A stretch of 11,817 nt of DNA from assembly GCA_002715545.1 (NCBI GenBank), contig PAZI01000019.1, forward strand, positions 9,292 to 21,108, written 5' to 3'. Each line of letters opens with the position of its first letter. The stretch's first letter is position 1. The translations under genes were made by a program, and so were the position numbers. Positions 1 through 8,286 of the stretch are shown piece after piece. This stretch comes from Methanobacteriota archaeon. Lineage in GTDB: Archaea > Thermoplasmatota > Poseidoniia > Poseidoniales > SP79. Below the pieces are notes generated by a model. It had not been told where the DNA came from. It made no database searches and saw nothing but the letters and a program-made list of their open reading frames with translations.

Positions 1-2480
1 GAGAGAGGTTGGTAGGTACCGCTTGAGCAAGGGATCTGAATAGACATACCTGCTGAAGCAGTGTGATTTCCGGGATCTGTCTGCAAACATCCCGTGGAAC
101 CAGATTCAGGCTGCCAGGTTCCAGGTAGGCATTGTGATTGAGCAAGAGCACCTGTTCGGTTCACCCAGTGACCTGGATCTGCAAGCCGGCAATGGTGCAC
201 CCCATATTCTCCAAGGCTGCATTCCACTGATCTTGCAGGATTACGGGGGTAAGTGTCCGAATGGTAAGGGATTCCATCACCATCTGGATCAAGATCACCA
301 CGATGGAATGTGAGATTGACTGAATCGTAGACCGGCTGAGGTGTCGTAAGATCTGTCCTGTTCCCCACGCCAAGTTGACCCCACTCATTCGAACCCCAGC
401 ACTTCAGTGTGCCATCGTTGAGAATAGCACACGAATGACCTGTTCCTCCAGTCATCACTACCACAGAGCCATTCACATCGACAGGAATCTGAATCGGCGA
501 CCCTTGGTGAGTGTTGTTACCAAGCCCTAGTTGGCCATCGGAATTCTGGCCCCAGCACCACATCGTATAATCCTCAAGAATGGCACATGAATGTCGATCA
601 CCACCTGAGAAGCTGAGAACTTCAAGGCCCCCTAGATCGACGTACTGAGGGGAATACTGCTGCTGACCTGACCCCACATTTCCCAGACCAAGCTGCCCAT
701 ATTCGTCATCGCCCCAACAAAAGAGGGACCGATTCTCAATGATTGCACAAGTCTGATGTCGGTTAGCGACTGCAGTGATGACTACTGATTCATCAGGAAA
801 TGGGACATATTGAGGGTAAAAGGAACTCGAGACTGACTGACCAAGACCGTTCTGCCCGAAATTATTCAGCCCCCAGCACCACAGAGAACCATTCGACATC
901 ACCGAGCACGTATGTGCATTTCCAGCAGCCAGAGAAATAGGAACTAACCCCTGTAAAAGGGGAACTTCTTGCGGAGAGAGCTCCGAGGAAGAAGAGGAGT
1001 TGGTCCCTAACTGTCCGAAGTTGTTCCATCCCCAACAAAGGATTGCAGAATCATTCGTAATCGCACAGGTGTGCGAGTTACCGATGGTGACAGCAGTTGC
1101 ATGTCGATCTGGGCCAAGGTCCACCGGTTGAGGGGTATACATTTTCTCCGTGGACCCGATACCCAATTGACCTTGGGAGTTCAGACCCCAGCACCACAGA
1201 GAACCATTGACCATGATCGCACACGTCTGGTGACCATCAGCAGCCACACTCCAGACCTCTGCATCAAAACCGAAATCGACGTATCTTGGGTCATTGACTT
1301 CTGCCCAAGAACCCAGCCCAAGACCAAGTTGACCGTGCATGTTGTATCCCCAACAGTTCAAGCTGCGGTTGGACATAACAGCGCATGTGTGTTTCATGCC
1401 CATAGCGATGGGTGAGGATGAACCAACGGAATCTCCAGCGTATCCAGGCATATGCACATCAAAGATGTTCAGAACACCATCGCCATCAGTGTCCCTATCT
1501 GAGAGAGAGGTTACCAAGGACGTCTGAGAAAGGCCAGCACATCTGATGGACCCATCCTCCAGAACCGCACATGTATGTTCCGAACCTGCAGAAAGAGCGA
1601 CTGGAGTCTCTGAATCAGAGAACATCAAACTACTCTGACCAGACGTATCGAGGCCTGAACAAGATAGAGAGAAATCACTCGACAACACACATGTGTGGTG
1701 GCCACCAGCTACCAACGAGGTAACACTCGAAGCAGTCGATTCGATAGATGTCTGACCAAATGAATTAGAACCCCAGCATTTCAGACTACCATCGACCAAT
1801 AAAGCACATCCGTGGTCATCACCCAAACTGATTGCAACCGCACCCATACCTCCTGTGTCCAAGATTTGAGGAGAGGAAGACTGAATCCAACAGTAGACCT
1901 GCTGATCCTGAAGAATGGCGCACGAACCATTACCACCAGAAGAAACTGCAACTGCGCCTTTGCCTCCTAATTCGATCACATATGGGGAGCCAAGCGAGTT
2001 GCCCCAGCAAACAACAGATGCATCGGAAAGGATGGAGCACGATTCATCGGAACCGACAGCAAGCGCTACAGCAACCATGCTCTGCTCAAGAGGGATGGTG
2101 AACCCTTGGGACGATAATTCCCAGCATAGAACAGAACCATCGCCAAGAATCGCACAGGAATGGGAGCTGAACGATGAGACTTGCCTTGCTATCCGTGCAT
2201 CTGAGAAAGACGCTGATGCATCCACAGCAGCCTGTGACCCCCAGCATTCAATCAAACCAGATTCATTGAGGCCACAACTGAAACCATCTCCTGAAGAGAT
2301 GGTCGAGGAGCTGAAAATCGATCCTGTCTGAAACCCGAAATGAGATGGGGAGGAGGGGGCCTCAAACGAGTGAGACACAGCCGATGGAGCTATGTCGGTT
2401 CGGGCATCAGAGACCACCGACATGGCCAGAGATGAGAGGATCAAGATAACAACCGCAAGCAGGGAGCGGGACACAGACAT
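1..2480 (-). CDS. Secreted RCC1-repeat protein with TSP3-like linkers and Cys-rich C-terminal repeats (3' end beyond the left edge)
   Basis: The frame is open without a stop from ATG 2478-2480 to the left edge, giving about 826 codons. A TGA lies in frame just upstream (2502-2504), which fixes the ATG. Residues 1-26 form a signal peptide (hydrophobic LAVVILILSSLAMSVVS, then SDA). Fourteen RCC1-type units follow, each with a cysteine pair spaced exactly C-x9-C and most ending in CWG. Seven short units (spacing about 39 residues, about 69-315) precede an Asp-rich TSP3-like segment (DRDTDGDG, about 328). Seven full-length units (spacing about 53 residues, with GQLGxG, about 366-694) precede a second one (DPDGDG, about 731). 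From about 780 the sequence has GTWQP/GTYQP cysteine-rich repeats like those of ephrin receptors (GCC2/GCC3 type). RCC1 repeats form seven-bladed propellers, usually binding surfaces. The role here is probably extracellular binding or adhesion; the ligand is unknown. It is probably the last gene of the three-gene surface cluster. Confidence 0.88.
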   Translation of the reverse strand, partial: MSVSRSLLAVVILILSSLAMSVVSDARTDIAPSAVSHSFEAPSSPSHFGFQTGSIFSSSTISSGDGFSCGLNESGLIECWGSQAAVDASASFSDARIARQVSSFSSHSCAILGDGSVLCWELSSQGFTIPLEQSMVAVALAVGSDESCSILSDASVVCWGNSLGSPYVIELGGKGAVAVSSGGNGSCAILQDQQVYCWIQSSSPQILDTGGMGAVAISLGDDHGCALLVDGSLKCWGSNSFGQTSIESTASSVTSLVAGGHHTCVLSSDFSLSCSGLDTSGQSSLMFSDSETPVALSAGSEHTCAVLEDGSIRCAGLSQTSLVTSLSDRDTDGDGVLNIFDVHMPGYAGDSVGSSSPIAMGMKHTCAVMSNRSLNCWGYNMHGQLGLGLGSWAEVNDPRYVDFGFDAEVWSVAADGHQTCAIMVNGSLWCWGLNSQGQLGIGSTEKMYTPQPVDLGPDRHATAVTIGNSHTCAITNDSAILCWGWNNFGQLGTNSSSSSELSPQEVPLLQGLVPISLAAGNAHTCSVMSNGSLWCWGLNNFGQNGLGQSVSSSFYPQYVPFPDESVVITAVANRHQTCAIIENRSLFCWGDDEYGQLGLGNVGSGQQQYSPQYVDLGGLEVLSFSGGDRHSCAILEDYTMWCWGQNSDGQLGLGNNTHQGSPIQIPVDVNGSVVVMTGGTGHSCAILNDGTLKCWGSNEWGQLGVGNRTDLTTPQPVYDSVNLTFHRGDLDPDGDGIPYHSDTYPRNPARSVECSLGEYGVHHCRLADPGHWVNRTGALAQSQCLPGTWQPESGSTGCLQTDPGNHTASAGMSIQIPCSSGTYQPL

Positions 2481-2524
2481 CGAACAACCCTTCCATCCAC
2501 ATCAGGTAGTTGCCATTACGGTTC

Positions 2525-5500
2525 TCACTCCTGCCAAAGAATCCACGCTTGCGAAGTCTGGTCCCACCAGTGCCATCTTCCTTCGGGATCCACCCACCAA
2601 CTACGACCGTTCGAATCGGTGTGGACTGCGTGCTCCGAGGAATCCTGTTCAGCAGGTTCTGCCGTAGCATGAAGATGTGATGGTAGAGCAGGTGGAGCAT
2701 CTTCCATATCGTCATCATCGACATGAGCGCCACGACGATTCAAGATTACAATGCCAATCACTGCCGCGGGGAAGAAGAGCAGCGATAGCAGCCCGACGAT
2801 AAGGACGATCAGGTTCGGTCCAGAACCAGATTCAGTATCTCCAGCGAAACTCAGAGGCGAAGGAGATGAGGAAACGTTCTCAGTTTCGGGAGTTTCGACG
2901 ATCGCGATGGTCGACCACCCTGCAGAGTCTGTGACACGCACCCAAATCTGAGTCGCATCAATGGGAATAATCAGGTGATTGTTCACAGGTACAGAGGTCC
3001 ATATTGAACCATCCGAAGACCACTCAGTCAGCAGGTGCCCACTACCATTTCCATCTTCGACATCAACGTCCAAGAGCCCCTCCCAGTCAGATGGCCCCCC
3101 ACTCACATAGGAGAGATTTGAGGTGATTGCAGGAGCTGTCCGGTCAATTCGGATCCAGATGGCAGTCATAGGTCCAGTATTCCCGGCCTGATCAACAGAC
3201 CTAATCTCCAACGAATGCTTGCCATCATCGAGTGCAGATACATCGAGAAGAGATGGCGCACCCTCAATTTGGAACCAATCGCCTCCAGTCCAACGGACTT
3301 CACGGTACGACGTATCTGAATCACCATCCTTGAACCAAAGTTCAGCCGTATCATTCACAACCCATCCCTCGATACCAAACGGCTCAGGGATTGAAGGAGG
3401 AGTAATGTCAACTGTTTCATCCAGCCCAGAGGTCACGACATGTAGCCGATACGATGACTCTGATTCGGATACATCTCGCCAGATCTGTAGGTGACACACA
3501 ATTACATCTGCATTCTCTGGATGATTCTGAGTCGCTATGATCGCCAACCAATCATCTTCACCAAACACCGCCTGATCGATGACCACGTCTCCTTGATACA
3601 AGATGGCTGACGAGCGCCCTCCCTCGACCCACAGAGCGATTGATGAGCGATTTCCAGGGGTCAAAGAGAATGTGAACCAATCAACATGGTCCGAATCTGC
3701 AAGACAGCCTTCGAGCAGAACATCCGGGTCCACACCCAGTTCAAGAGCAGAGAATCGTGTCGAAGGTGCATCTTTGCCAGACTCGCCATCGGTATCTCGG
3801 ACTTCACATCCCCTGAGGTCAGATGTGATTGGAGGTGGAGCGTCGATGTCAATCATGATCGAGCCATCGGAGACAACGAGATTGTTCGATTCATCTTCTT
3901 CATCGTGCTCTTGAGTGTTGTCGACAGAGAGGACGAACCAATATTCACCTACGACATCACCAGGTAGAGTGACTCGACTCTTTTCATGATAAGAGCCAGC
4001 GTGATTGAGCAAGAAGACACGTTGTTGATACAGAAGTTGGTCCGAAGCATCCGGAACTGCATCCACCGAAAGCAGTATCTCAACATCAAACGATAAAGGG
4101 TCAAGACCAAGGTTAGCAACACTCCAGTCCACATCGATGGTCTGACCTGGATCCGCCGACGATTGAGCACTGATGATGATGGCTTGAAGGTCGATGGATC
4201 TTGTTTCAATCGAGAAAGGGTCCGACATCCCCTGATTGTTAGTCTCATCTTTCTCAAGGACCTGATCCATTGTATCGACCACAACAATCCAGCGATGTTC
4301 ACCGATGATTCCAGTGGGTAATGTAACGGTGGACCTGATCGTCCACGCCCCACCCGCTTCAAGTTCAGAAACCACGAGCGATGGGAATGCATGATCGGTT
4401 CCATCGACTACATCATCAGATGATAGTGTCAAGGTCACTTCGAACAGACCTGCATCAGAACCACCAATATTCTCCAGCTCGATCACGACTTCAATGAACG
4501 AGCCACTGACGGCATCTCCTACCGGTAGACTGACCGAGACCACCGAAAGATCGGCGGGAGCGATACAAAAGGTGGTACTGGATAGAAGTGTGTTGTTGTC
4601 CTCTCGAAGTTCATCGAACCGGTCTGTTGGATCAATACGTACTGCCCAGTACCAACAGCCTTCGACCTGATCGGAGGGTATGGAAAGTCGAACTACATCA
4701 ATCCACGTGTTCTGAGCACTGATGGAGATTGTTGTTGTCGCCACAACTGCGTCCGATGAATCGATTGAGGTATCGCTTGTCAGCAGAATCTCAACAGAGA
4801 CCGAACTTGCATCAACCCAGCCTACGTTCGCTAGGACAAGGTCGATATCGACCGCTTGGCCGGGGCTGCCAGCGGTGGGACCAGAGATTGAGATTGCAGT
4901 AAGATCAGGGCGGCAATCCAGAATCTGTAAACCTGCATTTGAAGAGGTAAAGACAAGGTTGTTATTCTCATCAGTCTCACCTACCTGATCATAGACATCT
5001 GCAATCAAGACCAGATGATAAGACCCAGGCAGGGCCGACGTTGGAACCGAGAACGTGTGCTGGGTGCTGTAGGATTGAGCAGTTGTCTGACCTTGACCAA
5101 GATACAGTGAGGAACCTTGGGCAATACCACTGCTTGTTGTACTCAGAACGAGAAGAATCTCGACGTAATGGGAAGGGGCCAGATCCTGGCCAAGATTCGT
5201 CACAGTGAGCGTCGCTGAGGTAGAACCTCCTTCGCAGATCTGTCTCTTCGTGGCATCGATGACGATCGATGTAGCCTCAAGGTCATAATCGGGGACAGTG
5301 ACAACCACGGAATTCCCAAGAAGAATGTTGTTCGTCTCATCACTCTCAGCTACCTGATCACTCGTGTCAACGATGATTCCGAAATAGTAGGTACCTTTCT
5401 GCAAGGTGCTGGGCAGAGTGGGGCTGTAAGTTCCAGTACGATAAGACCCACCACTGATGCTGCTGGTCTGTTGCGTGCTACCGAGCTTGGTGTCAGAAGT

Positions 5501-6910
5501 TGTGATGGTCGAATCTGTCGACAGATACATCTCCCACTTGAACGAGCCAGAGGAGACATCACCATCATTGTCGATTCTCCACGATATGCTCACCTGCTGA
5601 CCGGCCAGAGCAGTACTTGGACCAGAGGGAATCGATGGAACCAGTTCAGCAGGTTCATCGATTCGAATCCGAGAACTTGAGGCATCGATGTTGTTCGTCT
5701 CATCCAATTCGCTAACATCATCTCTGCTATCGGCAATCATCCCTAGATAGTAATATCCCGAACTCATTCCTGTTGGGATGGCGACATTATTCTCGTGACC
5801 CGAGCGATATGACCCCGCAGTAATACTGCTGAGGCTGAATTCATCCACTAGAGTATCTGAAGTGGTGATGGTCGAATCAGTGGAGAGATAGAGTTCCCAC
5901 TTGAACGAGCCCGAGTTGTCGGTCCCAAGGTTGTTGACCCTGTAAGAGACCGTGATTGTATCACCCATCGCTGCTGAAGATGACATCGTACTGACCGAAT
6001 ACGCTTCGAGGTCGGCGAGGTCCTCCTGTAGGGTGATCTGACCGCAGGAATAGACGTTGTTCGTCTCATCAGCCTCATCAACATCCTCATCAACGTCGAT
6101 GATCATACCCATCTCGTAGGTCCCTGCATTCATCGAGGAGGGAAATTTCGTTGAACTGGAGAGGGAATCGGTTCGTGTGCTCCCTCGCGTGATGCTTGAG
6201 GCATATTGATCCGACCCGAGCTGTGTGTCACTGGTCGTGATCGTTGAATCTGTAGAGAGGTAGATTGCCCAATCGAATGACCCGCTATTCATCCCATGTG
6301 AACTGGATACATCGTTCTCGATCTTGACGGATATCGAAGAGGAAAGGGACTTGCCGACTGTTCCAGAAGAGGGGCCTGAGCATCGAGTACCTATCAGATC
6401 TGGCTGCTCGTAGACGTGTACTCTCCCCGTATCATAGTCGTCATTATTGTTCTCATTCGACTCGCTGATCCGGTCCTGAGTATCTACGATCATGCCGACG
6501 TAGTAATATCCCCCCGTGATGGAAGTGGGGATGTCAACATATTTTGTGGACGAATAGGTACTACCTGATGACAGGGAAGATCTGGAATAATCATCCAGAA
6601 GGATGTCACTGGTCGTGATCGTGGTGTCCGTGGAAAGATACAGCCCCCATTTGAACGAACTTGCTGATGATGAGCCGATGTTCTTGATACGAGTGCTGAT
6701 GCTCTTGCGATCACCAGCATCCGCAGTGGTCCATGAAGCCGAGAGATAATCAACAGTCAAATCGGCGGATGAGCGGCCAGTAGTGAACCTATCATCCGGA
6801 GTTAGTGACACTTGCTCAGCCATATCAAATGAGGTGGGTAACACCAACGAAAGAAGCACGAGAGCCACAAGAACATTGGCTGCTCTGGCCAGATGAACGA
6901 GCCTACCCAC
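2525..6910 (-). CDS. Large CARDB-repeat surface protein with a C-terminal membrane anchor and Trp-rich tail
   Basis: This protein has about 1461 residues from GTG 6908-6910. That start gives a clean signal peptide (residues 1-27, core NVLVALVLLSLVL) and follows a GAGAGGT Shine-Dalgarno-like stretch at 6917-6923. The frame stays open to a TTG at 7055-7057, which would add 49 residues that do not look like a signal peptide. Eight CARDB (cell-adhesion-related) repeats of about 120 residues lie at roughly 49-1028. Each has a hydrophobic strand pattern and ends in an ExNENNN/DETNN-like motif. A PPC-like beta domain (about 1030-1165, DSDHVDWFTF) and two Ig-like domains (about 1170-1345, DQAGNTGP and DSAGW motifs) follow. 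A membrane helix (about 1365-1391) stops at the basic NRR. The short acidic cytoplasmic tail ends in a segment with seven tryptophans, resembling DUF2510. It is probably an anchored stalk or adhesin on the archaeal surface. It lies 44 bases upstream of the RCC1 gene. Confidence 0.85.
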   Translation of the reverse strand: MGRLVHLARAANVLVALVLLSLVLPTSFDMAEQVSLTPDDRFTTGRSSADLTVDYLSASWTTADAGDRKSISTRIKNIGSSSASSFKWGLYLSTDTTITTSDILLDDYSRSSLSSGSTYSSTKYVDIPTSITGGYYYVGMIVDTQDRISESNENNNDDYDTGRVHVYEQPDLIGTRCSGPSSGTVGKSLSSSISVKIENDVSSSHGMNSGSFDWAIYLSTDSTITTSDTQLGSDQYASSITRGSTRTDSLSSSTKFPSSMNAGTYEMGMIIDVDEDVDEADETNNVYSCGQITLQEDLADLEAYSVSTMSSSAAMGDTITVSYRVNNLGTDNSGSFKWELYLSTDSTITTSDTLVDEFSLSSITAGSYRSGHENNVAIPTGMSSGYYYLGMIADSRDDVSELDETNNIDASSSRIRIDEPAELVPSIPSGPSTALAGQQVSISWRIDNDGDVSSGSFKWEMYLSTDSTITTSDTKLGSTQQTSSISGGSYRTGTYSPTLPSTLQKGTYYFGIIVDTSDQVAESDETNNILLGNSVVVTVPDYDLEATSIVIDATKRQICEGGSTSATLTVTNLGQDLAPSHYVEILLVLSTTSSGIAQGSSLYLGQGQTTAQSYSTQHTFSVPTSALPGSYHLVLIADVYDQVGETDENNNLVFTSSNAGLQILDCRPDLTAISISGPTAGSPGQAVDIDLVLANVGWVDASSVSVEILLTSDTSIDSSDAVVATTTISISAQNTWIDVVRLSIPSDQVEGCWYWAVRIDPTDRFDELREDNNTLLSSTTFCIAPADLSVVSVSLPVGDAVSGSFIEVVIELENIGGSDAGLFEVTLTLSSDDVVDGTDHAFPSLVVSELEAGGAWTIRSTVTLPTGIIGEHRWIVVVDTMDQVLEKDETNNQGMSDPFSIETRSIDLQAIIISAQSSADPGQTIDVDWSVANLGLDPLSFDVEILLSVDAVPDASDQLLYQQRVFLLNHAGSYHEKSRVTLPGDVVGEYWFVLSVDNTQEHDEEDESNNLVVSDGSIMIDIDAPPPITSDLRGCEVRDTDGESGKDAPSTRFSALELGVDPDVLLEGCLADSDHVDWFTFSLTPGNRSSIALWVEGGRSSAILYQGDVVIDQAVFGEDDWLAIIATQNHPENADVIVCHLQIWRDVSESESSYRLHVVTSGLDETVDITPPSIPEPFGIEGWVVNDTAELWFKDGDSDTSYREVRWTGGDWFQIEGAPSLLDVSALDDGKHSLEIRSVDQAGNTGPMTAIWIRIDRTAPAITSNLSYVSGGPSDWEGLLDVDVEDGNGSGHLLTEWSSDGSIWTSVPVNNHLIIPIDATQIWVRVTDSAGWSTIAIVETPETENVSSSPSPLSFAGDTESGSGPNLIVLIVGLLSLLFFPAAVIGIVILNRRGAHVDDDDMEDAPPALPSHLHATAEPAEQDSSEHAVHTDSNGRSWWVDPEGRWHWWDQTSQAWILWQE
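5282..6766 (-). repeat. Four closely related tandem CARDB repeats
   Basis: The first four CARDB units of the large surface protein share the core LYLSTDSTITTSDT almost unchanged. Its coding positions are 6602-6643, 6224-6265, 5852-5893 and 5489-5530, so the period is about 360-380 bases. The similarity holds in the DNA: by eye the third and fourth cores match at 33 of 42 bases. Units five to eight keep only the fold pattern. This points to later duplication of the membrane-distal repeats, which is an inference. Confidence 0.7.
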
Positions 6911-7009
6911 AGAGATACCTCTCAGCGCCCTCTTGACTCGCTCTGAAATCAATCTTCTCTTTCCAGAAAGCCTGACTGATTCATTGGAGGACAGAGAACA
7001 ACGAGATGA

Positions 7010-7021
7010 GATATATCTTTC
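7010..7021 (-). promoter_or_regulatory. Possible archaeal TATA box inside the 5' end of the large-protein frame
   Basis: On the minus strand this stretch reads AAAGATATATCT, an A/T-rich element like an archaeal TATA box with a purine-rich left flank. Initiation about 25 bases downstream (near 6985) would give a leader of about 75 bases before GTG 6910. That agrees with the signal-peptide start rather than the TTG at 7057. The evidence is sequence resemblance only. Confidence 0.25.
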
Positions 7022-7053
7022 ATATGGCCCAAACACAATGGGATAACTGATGT

Positions 7054-8193
7054 TCAAGATGAGGATTGATGTTCAAGCAGATTGACGCGTCGCGCGGCTT
7101 CAACCACATCTCCATCTTCCCACCAATCAACGGCGATGAAAGTGGGCCGTTTGCCGTGCTGTTCAATGCATTCAATCGCTCGGTCAACCATGAAACCTAC
7201 ATCATTGGCTTCCGCAGAACGAGTTGGATCAGAAAGTCCAGCTTGATTCTTCAACCAATTATTCATGTGGAAGACCACCTGGTTTGAATCACCTCTCAAT
7301 GGATCGCAATCCATCGATTCAGTACTTTCTTCAGCATAATTAGTCGTCCAACCAAAGGTCAAGAAATCGTGAAAATATGGGTGTGCGGAGTCACTAGATT
7401 GTTCCCAGAACACAATCAACCTCTTGTCCATATTGATAAGATCAATGAGAGTTGGCCATTCTGCATTCAATTCGTGAACATACATCCAATCAGATAATCC
7501 AACATCATCGAACAGATCCTTGAGGTGACCACCATCCACATGATTCTCAATCAGCAGAGTCACGATGTCTCGATCTTCGCCATTCATGCCAGATTTCAAT
7601 TTGTTCAACCACTCCCATGGGTCAACTGCGCCGTATGTACAAGGACTGAAACCCCTGTCAGAATCACCATGACAGAAACGAACCGCTGAAGCGCTTTGGT
7701 CCGTAGTAGTCAGATAATGTGTATCAAGCATGAATGCCCTCATTCCAGCATCCCATTGAGCTTGAAATCCAGTTCTATGGTTGCTCGCGGGATAGAAAAT
7801 GTTGTCTTCATGCGTTGAGAAGGAATTGTGAGTCTCAGGAAAAGTCACTTGATCATAGGTTCTATGGCAAAGGTCGACCATCCCATTGCAAGGCACGGTC
7901 TCCTTGTACCAGCAGGACCCATCATCTTGGGTCGCTGATTCGTTGTAATTCTCAGCATCGGGGTCGGTGCAGCCCAAAACTGGTTCGGGTTCTTCGTATT
8001 CGCAGGTACCATCGTCCTCCTCTGCTTCAGGGTCATGATTCGTTGCTTCAGGGTCTGTGCAACCTTTGACCAAGGAGGTTACATCTTCGACCTCTTCAAC
8101 CTCTTCAACAACTTCTTCCTCAAAATACGTGCACCCTGAGAGAAGGAAGAGAAAGAGAACGAGGAAGGCGAACGACTGACCCTGAGACCCCAT
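7054..8193 (-). CDS. Lipoprotein with two GCTDP repeats and a phospholipase C X-like phosphodiesterase domain
   Basis: This protein has 379 residues. ATG 8191-8193 is chosen because it starts a lipoprotein signal peptide (hydrophobic FAFLVLFLFLL, lipobox LSGC, lipidated Cys21) and follows GGTGGTG. An upstream in-frame TTG (8251-8253) would add 20 polar residues. After an acidic linker come two repeats of the GCTDPxAxNxxxxAxxDDGxC type (44-66, 74-96), probably calcium-binding or structural. The rest (about 105-375) resembles PI-PLC X-domain barrels: THNSF (His122, Asn123), GMRAFMLD (Asp157), FCHGD (His175) and LLIENH (Glu216). These correspond by eye to His311, Asn312, Asp343, His356 and Glu390 of mammalian PLC-delta1, so both general acid/base histidines are present. 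It probably cleaves a phosphodiester in a lipid or glycolipid outside the membrane; the substrate is unknown. It is the first gene of the minus-strand surface cluster. Confidence 0.85.
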   Translation of the reverse strand: MGSQGQSFAFLVLFLFLLSGCTYFEEEVVEEVEEVEDVTSLVKGCTDPEATNHDPEAEEDDGTCEYEEPEPVLGCTDPDAENYNESATQDDGSCWYKETVPCNGMVDLCHRTYDQVTFPETHNSFSTHEDNIFYPASNHRTGFQAQWDAGMRAFMLDTHYLTTTDQSASAVRFCHGDSDRGFSPCTYGAVDPWEWLNKLKSGMNGEDRDIVTLLIENHVDGGHLKDLFDDVGLSDWMYVHELNAEWPTLIDLINMDKRLIVFWEQSSDSAHPYFHDFLTFGWTTNYAEESTESMDCDPLRGDSNQVVFHMNNWLKNQAGLSDPTRSAEANDVGFMVDRAIECIEQHGKRPTFIAVDWWEDGDVVEAARRVNLLEHQSSS

Positions 8194-8196
8194 ATT

Positions 8197-8222
8197 CACA
8201 CCACCCGATTCAAGGTGGTGTG
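8197..8222 (-). promoter_or_regulatory. Perfect 9-bp hairpin covering the Shine-Dalgarno-like sequence of the PLC-like gene
   Basis: CACACCACC (8197-8205) and GGTGGTGTG (8214-8222) are exact inverted repeats around an 8-base loop. In the minus-strand transcript the 3' arm is GGTGGTGTG, which resembles the archaeal ribosome-binding consensus GGAGGTG and ends three bases before ATG 8193. Folding would hide the ribosome-binding site, so translation could be controlled by this structure or by a factor binding it. A role as a protein operator between the divergent genes is also possible. The structure is seen directly; the function is inferred. Confidence 0.45.
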
Positions 8223-8276
8223 TATGAGTTTGGCCATCAGTATCAATGTCCAAGAGCCTTCAACAATTGACTGAGG

Positions 8277-8286
8277 CTTTTTGTAG
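8277..8286. promoter_or_regulatory. Shared A/T-rich element in the divergent intergenic region
   Basis: CTTTTTGTAG lies 23-32 bases before ATG 8309 on the plus strand, the spacing expected of a TATA-like element for a leaderless transcript of the Bax inhibitor gene. Read on the minus strand (TACAAAAAG) it could serve the PLC-like gene, giving a leader of roughly 55-60 bases that includes the hairpin. The match to an archaeal TATA box is weak. Confidence 0.2.

Noticed and set aside
1071..2331. Several plus-strand open frames of 60-140 codons opposite the RCC1 gene
   Set aside because: They lie opposite a continuous, strongly patterned RCC1 frame, show no family features and have no ribosome-binding sites.
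3949..4404. A minus-strand open frame of 151 codons inside the CARDB gene
   Set aside because: Out-of-frame shadow of a well-supported repeat protein on the same strand, rich in Arg and Leu without domain features.
8255..8282. Terminator-like AGCCT/AGGCT stem followed by five T on the plus strand
   Set aside because: The stem is only five pairs with a 14-base loop, and it lies between divergent genes where no plus-strand transcript is expected to end.
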